A stretch of DNA of 64,000 nucleotides from Coniochaeta sp. PMI_546 (taxonomy: Eukaryota; Ascomycota; Sordariomycetes; Coniochaetales; Coniochaetaceae). Shown here in pieces: positions 58,038 through 64,000 of this stretch; the stretch's first letter is position 1; every line of letters starts with the position of its first letter. The DNA is taken from the NCBI GenBank assembly GCA_021432605.1, contig MU271145.1, positions 2,604,001 to 2,668,000 of the forward strand, written 5' to 3'. Under the pieces are notes generated by a model. It made no database searches and was not told the DNA's origin. It saw only the letters and a list, made by a program, of their open reading frames with translations. Both the position numbers and the translations under genes were made by a program.

Positions 58038-58970
58038 ACCGTCCAGTTCCACTTCCCAATTAGCAGATCTCCTGCTTTCGGTAACGCTTGGTATCGAGAA
58101 GAGGCACAACCTTCCGCTTCAGAGAGTTTTGGTCGCTTGGCAAATCCAACCTTTTGGGATGAAGCATAGGTCCATTAAGTTGGCGCTAGCACGACGCTGT
58201 CTTCGCTCCTTGCCCTGTTCCCACCTGTCCCTTGCATCACTAGGAGATATCTGCGAGATTATTCACGTCTCTGCTCTGGCATCTGCCAAGTTCCTTCTTC
58301 TCGGAATTCCCCTGGTCTCCAATCGATGCACATAGCGCTCGGCTTAGTACTCAAGTCCTTCCACGATGATGCATTTCAGGGTAAGCGAGCGACAGCTCGG
58401 AAAGGTTGTGTATCATTGGTCAGGACGCCCAGTCTGTTCAAGTTCCACGCTCTTTTCAATCCTGCGTAGAGTACTACTCTGGGTATGTATGGATGGTGCT
58501 TGCGGCGAGACTCTACGATGGCTCTCCTCCATGGGCAAAAGCAACACCAACACTTGGTTTGGACATTTGCTGATGAGCATCTATGCGCCATCCATTTCAA
58601 TCCACAAGATTTGCCGTGCTGAAACTCGGTAGCGACGTTTACTGTCTGCCAACTGCACAGAACTGTGTATAGTATCTATGGACGATTTTCGTCCCAACGA
58701 CCCGGAACACGAACCTCCCCGTTGGCTTTAGACTCGATTGGGCATTTGCCCTTGGACTGCCTGCTTTGTCAAGACTCAAACTGAGTTCACTCGTATGACT
58801 CGAATGGGTCTCAAATTTTATATAACAAGAGGTATAGACGAAGGAAGGATTGAACCTATTAGCTAAAGTAGACTCCTCGAGACTTCGAGGATTTGGCAAT
58901 TTAGGAAAAACTCACGTTCTGCCACTTCATCTGCCTGAATGAAACCTGGGCTTGGGCGATACATACGGAC

Positions 58971-59423
58971 CTAATCATGCATCAGATTGACTTCACGCCC
59001 AATATGGTCTATCGTCAAGCTTTTATCGCAACAACGGCACCGTTGGAGGTACTTCACCGTCTTCGCCCCACTGCCACATCGGGCAATCGATCGTGCCGTC
59101 TGCTTGCGTCGCCCGGCTGCGAGAAAGCAGCCCTTGCGGACACACCTCCGACAGGTCTGGCAGCAATTGGCCCCCTTGCTGAGCTGTCCAGACAGCACTT
59201 TCGCAAGACCGTGGGCGTCACACACGGTTAGGGCAGACAACTGCAGGTTGGTGTCACCGTCCCTGCCCTGGAAATTGGCAGGAAAGGAGCGGTGATGCCA
59301 GCCCAAAACAGCGACCCTTACACTGTTGGTGGCGTCATTGTAACCTACAGAAATCGCGACGAGGATCGCCTTGTTGGAAGCTGTTACCTTTCGGTTGGCT
59401 ATCGTACACAGATTCGAAGACAT
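58971..59423 (-). CDS. Hypothetical Cys/Arg-rich ORF, doubtful
   Basis: 150-codon frame with an ATG start. The second half is rich in Cys and Arg (CCQTCRRCVRKGC ... QRCRCCDKSL), which could be a zinc-binding region or an artefact of composition. No family recognised, no introns needed, and no promoter element seen. Confidence 0.18.
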   Translation of the reverse strand: MSSNLCTIANRKVTASNKAILVAISVGYNDATNSVRVAVLGWHHRSFPANFQGRDGDTNLQLSALTVCDAHGLAKVLSGQLSKGANCCQTCRRCVRKGCFLAAGRRKQTARSIARCGSGAKTVKYLQRCRCCDKSLTIDHIGREVNLMHD

Positions 59424-60165
59424 TCTTCCGCATCACCATGGAAAACTCCAACTACACACATTCAGAATCAGTAGCATTGAAAAGGAGGGCGTCCGGAAGG
59501 GATTGGACATCACATACACGTGGAGGAAGTGACGCATCAAAATTGCCGCCAACGCCAACAAGGCTGAAGGAACAGGGAGCGGGTTGGTCAAGGGTCTGCC
59601 AAGGGTCTGCCAGCTTGGAGATCAAGACAGCCAATAAGATCAGCTGTAATACGCCGTGATCGCCTGCATGTCTCTTGTCTCTCATGTCTCTGAGACAATA
59701 CTTTCCCTGACGAAGCTCGTGCGTTCTTCAGTCGCTCACGACTCTCTCTCCCCCTGGAGTCTCAGACTCGAAATTATCAAAAGCAGTAAGGATGAGAAAA
59801 TCGATCCAAGCCAAGAACTGCAGATAATCGTATTCTTTCCCGCTCAGTAAGGGCGGCGTGGCTAAGCCATTTGACGGGAGGCTTGGAGGGCGATGTGTGG
59901 CCCCACCTGACGAAGTGGTGACATGGGGCCACGGCTACTTCCGAACCTTTAATGACAGCCCAAACACGCCTGCGAAGATGGGAGGTGCTCAGGTTGCTCC
60001 ATTGCGAGCCGTAAAGGGAAGTCATTCTGTTCCTTGGGTGAACATCCTACCTGCCAAGATGAAGCCCAAATTTCCTGTGAGCAGCCATCACTTCGAATAC
60101 CGTTGTCCATGACCTCGAATTCGTTCAAGGCTCCCGATCGTCATGGTACATACCTCTAGCATAAA

Positions 60166-60182
60166 GCATGCATGCATGCATG
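60166..60182 (+). repeat. (GCAT)n microsatellite, self-complementary
   Basis: Four GCAT units plus G. The sequence is palindromic at every unit and lies about 250 bp upstream of the aspartyl aminopeptidase start. Confidence 0.85.
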
Positions 60183-60429
60183 GGATGGAGCACCAAAAGT
60201 TGCCCATGCTGCGGGGTCGCCCGGCGAACCAAATGGGTCTAAATCTTCAACGTCAAGTCACAGACCGAGTGATGCTTTATGCTACTTGAACTGCTCACTA
60301 TCCAGCATACAATAAATGCGCATCAAGTCACCGACATTGGCAGCATATTCAGCCAGGTCGATAGTCTCGCCCCTCTCGATCACACCCTTGAACCCTTCCT
60401 TGCGCCGCAACATCTCATCCAAAACAACC

Positions 60430-61939
60430 ATGGCACCCCCTAAATCAGCCCTGCAGTTCCTCGACTTCGTGAATGCCTCTCCAACCCGTAAGCTCTCTCC
60501 ACATACCAGCTCTCCGTTCAGCCATCTGACATACCTCACAAGCCTACCACGCCGTAGCCAGTGCAGCATCTCTTCTGGAAAAAGCGGGTTTCGCCAAGAT
60601 CCGCGAGCGGGACGACTGGACCGGCGCCGTCAAGCCAGGCGGCAAGTACTACCTGACCCGCAACGGCAGCTCCATCGTCGCGTTCGCCGTCGGCCACAAA
60701 TGGCGACCCGGTGGCCCCGTCGGCATGGTCGGCGCGCACACGGACTCGCCCTGTCTCCGCCTTAAGCCCGTGTCCAAGAAGTCCGCTGCCGGCTTCTTGC
60801 AGGTCGGTGTCGAGACGTACGGGGGCGGCATCTGGCACAGCTGGTTTGATCGCGACCTGTCTGTTGCCGGCCGTGTTCTCGTCAAAGACGGCGAGGGCGG
60901 GTTCGAGCAGAGGCTTGTCAAGGTGGATAAGCCCATACTAAGGATCCCGACGCTGGCTATTCATCTTAACCGTGCGCCGGAGTTCAATCCCAACAAGGAA
61001 ACGGAACTTTTCCCCATCGCCGGCCTGGTCGCGGCTGAGCTCAACAAACCCAGTGAGGAGGTCAAGAAGGAGGAGGCCGCCGAGAAGTCCGACGAAGGCG
61101 AGTTCCAGCCCTTGAAAGCGGTGACCGAGCGCCACCACCTGCCCATCGTCGAGCTCGTCGCTGCCGAAGCCGGCGTCTCGGCCGAAGACATCACCGACTT
61201 CGAGCTCGTCCTCTACGACACCCAAAAGTCCTGCCTGGGCGGCCTTCGCGACGAGTTCATCTTCTCCCCCCGCCTCGACAACCAGGAAATGACCTTCTGC
61301 TCCGTCCAAGGCCTGATCGCCTCCGTCTCCGGCCCCAAAGCCTCCTCCCTCAACTCCGACCCCTCGATCCGGCTGATCGCCTGCTTCGACCACGAAGAGA
61401 TAGGCAGCACCTCCGCCCACGGCGCCGACTCCAACCTCCTGCCCGCCGTGCTCCGCCGCCTGTCGGTGCTGGGCAACGACTCCGCCTCGGAGGCATCCGC
61501 CTTCGAGCAGACCTTGTCCCGGTCCTTCCTCGTCTCGGCCGACATGGCGCACTCGGTCCACCCAAACTACGCGGGCAAGTACGAGTCCTCGCACCAGCCC
61601 GAGATGAACAAGGGCGTCGTCATCAAGATCAACGCCAACCAGCGCTACGCCACCAACTCGCCCGGCATCGTGCTGGTCCGCGAGGCCGCGAGGCTGGCCG
61701 ACCCGCCCGTCCCGCTGCAGCTGTTCGTGGTGAGGAACGACAGTCCCTGCGGCAGCACCATCGGCCCCATGTTGAGCGCCAAGATGGGCGTGCGCACGCT
61801 GGACCTGGGTAACCCGCAGTTGAGCATGCATAGTATCCGCGAGACGGGCGGGAGTGGTGATGTTGAGCATGGTATTGGGTTGTTTGATAGCTTTTTCAGG
61901 AATTACGGTGCTTTGGAGGGGAAGATACTTGTTGACTAG
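60430..61939 (+). CDS. APE4: Aspartyl aminopeptidase (M18 family, DNPEP/Ape4-like)
   Basis: Removes N-terminal Asp and Glu; cytosolic, and in yeast Ape4 reaches the vacuole by the Cvt pathway. Exons 60430-60487 and 60543-61939 (intron 55 nt, acceptor AAG) give 484 residues, typical of M18. Metal and catalytic motifs are intact: GMVGAHTDSPCLRLKP (His ligand), FDHEEIGSTSAHGADS (acidic catalytic and zinc-binding pair), SADMAHSVHPNY (Asp ligand), and MHSIRE with the late His in DVEHGIGLFDSFF. The splice gives NASPTPYHAVASAA, a family hallmark. A Glu/Lys-rich insertion (EEVKKEEAAEKSDEGE, about 200-215) is the only unusual element. Strong preference for C-ending codons suggests high expression and produces a long antisense shadow frame. 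Confidence 0.96.
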
Positions 61940-63340
61940 GCGGTTCTGGCAAAGGTGGGCGTAACGTTGAGGCTTTGAGATGCTGACGGTGGGTGGATGT
62001 CACATTTCATCTAAGATCTGGTTTTCTTGAGCTTAGAGAACTAGAGGAGTTATCGTCCCTGAAACAACCAGTGGTAATTGCACGACGCATCTCCTGGTTG
62101 ACCGGGACGGGCTTCTGAAATACTTATAGATGTCCATGAAAGCCGCACTGCCTTCAAGCAGCGATGCCACGCCCTAGTGGTCGGCTAGAGGGGCGAGGAG
62201 ATACCTTCAGTCCCCGTTTCTCTTGTCATCACAGGCTATATAATCACACAAGTTCAAGCCACATCAGAGTAATCGTCTTTGTCCACGGGCTCAATGTCGA
62301 TGTCTGTGCGGGAGTTTCCGTCGTGAATTCCCATGTCGCTATCCCTCTACATCTGTAGGGACCAGAGTGAAAGGATCGGTAACGAAATGACGGACCCCGA
62401 CGTTGTTCGGACTTGCATCGCAACGTACATAAAATGACTGTAACTGCGTCATACGACTGAGATGACAAACATAGTTCCATTCTAGCACAATTCAACCAAA
62501 AAAGCTTCAAAATGCTTGTTCTCGCGACCTGATGATGTTAGCTACTCAGCGCTCCGGTGAACAGAAGGTTGGCGCACGTCTTTCCTCTCGAACATAGAAG
62601 CATGGCGGCTGTCTTCTAGGCCGTCGAGTCGTCAAACTCTTGCCCTGTTCAGTCGTTTCTAGCGGCATCTCCACCGAGATCGTCTAGACCCTAATAGATG
62701 AGCAGGTTTACATCGAGGGCTCGATGGTCACGCAAGGAACATTTTCACTTCTCGTCAATAATGGCAAGCACGGTGGATATCTCAACATATTGTAGACGGG
62801 TCTGTACTCAAAGAACCCTTGTACCTTCGTGGCATCTACCTCCCGTGGTTAAGCAAAGTTTGTTGCTCGCATCGATCCTATGCGGCCTATTTGGGCACTG
62901 TCTTCTCCTAAAGTGTTGTGGTGATAATTCACCTCTTCCAATTATTTAGGCTTCTTGAAGATTGAAGATGCCGACTCTGATCGCTGACAAGAGACGCTGA
63001 TGAAAGGAAATCCAGGAGAGATGCAAAAATGTCAGATCACGTCCTGCAACGTATGTTAGGCACTGGATAACGAGACGTGGGAGATATGACTGACCTGTCG
63101 GCACTATACTGTACATCGTAAGGTGGGGACCGGGTGTCGTCAGTCATGAGGAAGTGGCCACCATCTGAGTTGGCGGTCTGAGAAGAATTAGCAAGTGGTA
63201 TAGCACCTTGAGTCGATGGTGACCTACAAGCTAGTACTCATGGTTGACGATGCCACCATGTGCTTGATCCGAACCACTTCAAGAACTTGTTGCAGCAGAT
63301 TGGTTCTTAAAATGTCTTGACAGAGACTGGAGCAATCCTT
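61940..63340. other. Intergenic between convergent APE4 and the right-edge gene
   Basis: About 1.4 kb. Short ORFs such as 62698-62949 show no coding character. No RNA gene or repeat seen. Confidence 0.5.
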
Positions 63341-64000
63341 CTAGGCGCAGCTGACTCCTGTCGCCTCCCTGTACACCTGATCGAATTTCAGATTCACCGT
63401 AGTCTGATCAGTTTGATGACCGACCGCCATGGCCAAGGTCTGCTCTGCCCCAAACTGGAAAGCAGTCTTACCACGAGCATTCTGGGGTACTTGTTCTCCA
63501 ATGGCACCATATGGAGAGACCTTGCTGACCCAAGATCCTTTCGGGATGGGGGAGCTCTCCTCCAGAAAACGCCACTTGTCGATCCTTTCCGCGAGAGCGT
63601 CAACGAAAGGCACCATATCCTCAATAGTCCACCAGCCGCTCGAAATGGACAAGCCATGTTTCTCCATCTCGACAAGAGCACAGAACTCGTAGTAGCCTAG
63701 AAAGCGACCCGTCGCTAGGTAGTACGCATGGAAAGGGCAGAGAGACTCATTGTTAAGCACCTTGGTCGGTGTCTGGCAATGATTGCATGTGTTCAGGCTT
63801 GAGTTGCCTACTGCGGGATAAGGGTCCTTTGCTCGGCGACCACCACTGGCTTTCTGCTGGATGTAAGAGTCGTAGGAAGGCAAGCTATACTCCTGCTGAC
63901 CGACAGTGCTCTTAGGCGCGAATGGATTGCATGGGATGCATGCGTAAAGTTCACCGGTCTGCTCGCTCAACCGCAGGATGTGTTCACCCGGACGACCCTG
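63341..64000 (-). CDS. Unrecognised cysteine-containing protein, 3' part, cut by window edge
   Basis: The frame is open from the right edge to a TAG at 63343-63341, 219 codons. The window lacks the start. Two cysteine pairs occur, CIPC near the edge and TCNHCQTPTKVLNNESLCPFH in the middle, a C-x2-C-x11-C-x2-H arrangement that could bind zinc. The rest (YYLATGRFLGYYEFCALVEM, WWTIEDMVPFVDALAERIDK) is aromatic-rich with an amphipathic helix. No intron is required but one cannot be excluded. I do not recognise the family and assign no function. Confidence 0.6.
   Translation of the reverse strand, partial: QGRPGEHILRLSEQTGELYACIPCNPFAPKSTVGQQEYSLPSYDSYIQQKASGGRRAKDPYPAVGNSSLNTCNHCQTPTKVLNNESLCPFHAYYLATGRFLGYYEFCALVEMEKHGLSISSGWWTIEDMVPFVDALAERIDKWRFLEESSPIPKGSWVSKVSPYGAIGEQVPQNARGKTAFQFGAEQTLAMAVGHQTDQTTVNLKFDQVYREATGVSCA

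Larger units (their letters stand above)
52860..60429. other. Gene desert of about 7.5 kb
   Basis: The longest stretch without a supported gene. The 0.7 kb next to MED15 is probably its promoter and leader. Several ORFs of 80-160 codons occur on both strands without domains. Three weak candidates are listed separately (57157, 57597 and 59423). I looked for transposase, reverse transcriptase, LTRs and terminal inverted repeats and saw none. A (GCAT)n run is at 60166-60182. Confidence 0.45.

Noticed and set aside
60938-61870. 310-codon minus-strand ORF inside the aspartyl aminopeptidase gene
   Set aside because: It is antisense to conserved M18 motifs and arises from the C-ending codon bias of the real gene. 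It is Gly/Val/Asp/Glu-rich and shows no domain.

Overview
The window is nuclear DNA from a filamentous ascomycete (Pezizomycotina; I lean towards Sordariomycetes, but the order is not proven). The signs are short introns (about 50-80 nt, a few of 100-215 nt) with GTRNGT donors, genes on both strands with no operons, roughly even base composition, and proteins of fungal type: HapE with the fungal Hap4/HapX-recruitment segment, a Whi5/Nrm1 repressor, fungal Med15, an NRDE-2 homologue and mitochondrial Rsm10. I rebuilt the exon structures by hand; every listed multi-exon model except RSM10 exon 1 closes in frame with consensus-like splice sites.

Layout. 1-16 kb: N-terminal half of Aurora kinase, TIP41, a disordered AT-hook protein, a FUN14 membrane protein facing aminopeptidase P, an importin-13-type karyopherin, mitochondrial TrpRS and mitochondrial S10. 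17-29 kb: Fcf2 and HapE share a divergent promoter carrying a CCAAT cluster, then exocyst Sec15, a Mei2-type RNA-binding protein and Nip7. 29-35.8 kb is accessory-like: long gene-free stretches around two small cysteine-rich, acidic-tailed genes that share an intron layout. 35.8-53 kb: a zinc alcohol dehydrogenase, a ClC chloride transporter, an NRDE-2 protein, a Whi5/Nrm1 protein and Med15. 52.9-60.4 kb is a gene desert of about 7.5 kb with only weak small ORFs. 60.4-62 kb: aspartyl aminopeptidase. The right edge cuts an unrecognised gene.

The recognised genes are mostly housekeeping: cell-cycle and chromosome control (Aurora, Whi5/Nrm1, possibly the AT-hook protein), TOR/PP2A signalling (Tip41), ribosome assembly (Fcf2, Nip7), mitochondrial translation (MSW1, RSM10), transcription (HapE, Med15), RNA fate (Mei2-like, NRDE-2), transport and secretion (karyopherin, Sec15, ClC) and peptide turnover (two aminopeptidases). 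I found no CRISPR array, convincing tRNA or rRNA gene, intact transposon or secondary-metabolite core gene. The least-explained items are the paired cysteine-rich genes, a HapE splice acceptor that lies inside a stop codon, the CCAAT cluster upstream of hapE, and repeated AAGGTACCTT palindromes in intergenic DNA.
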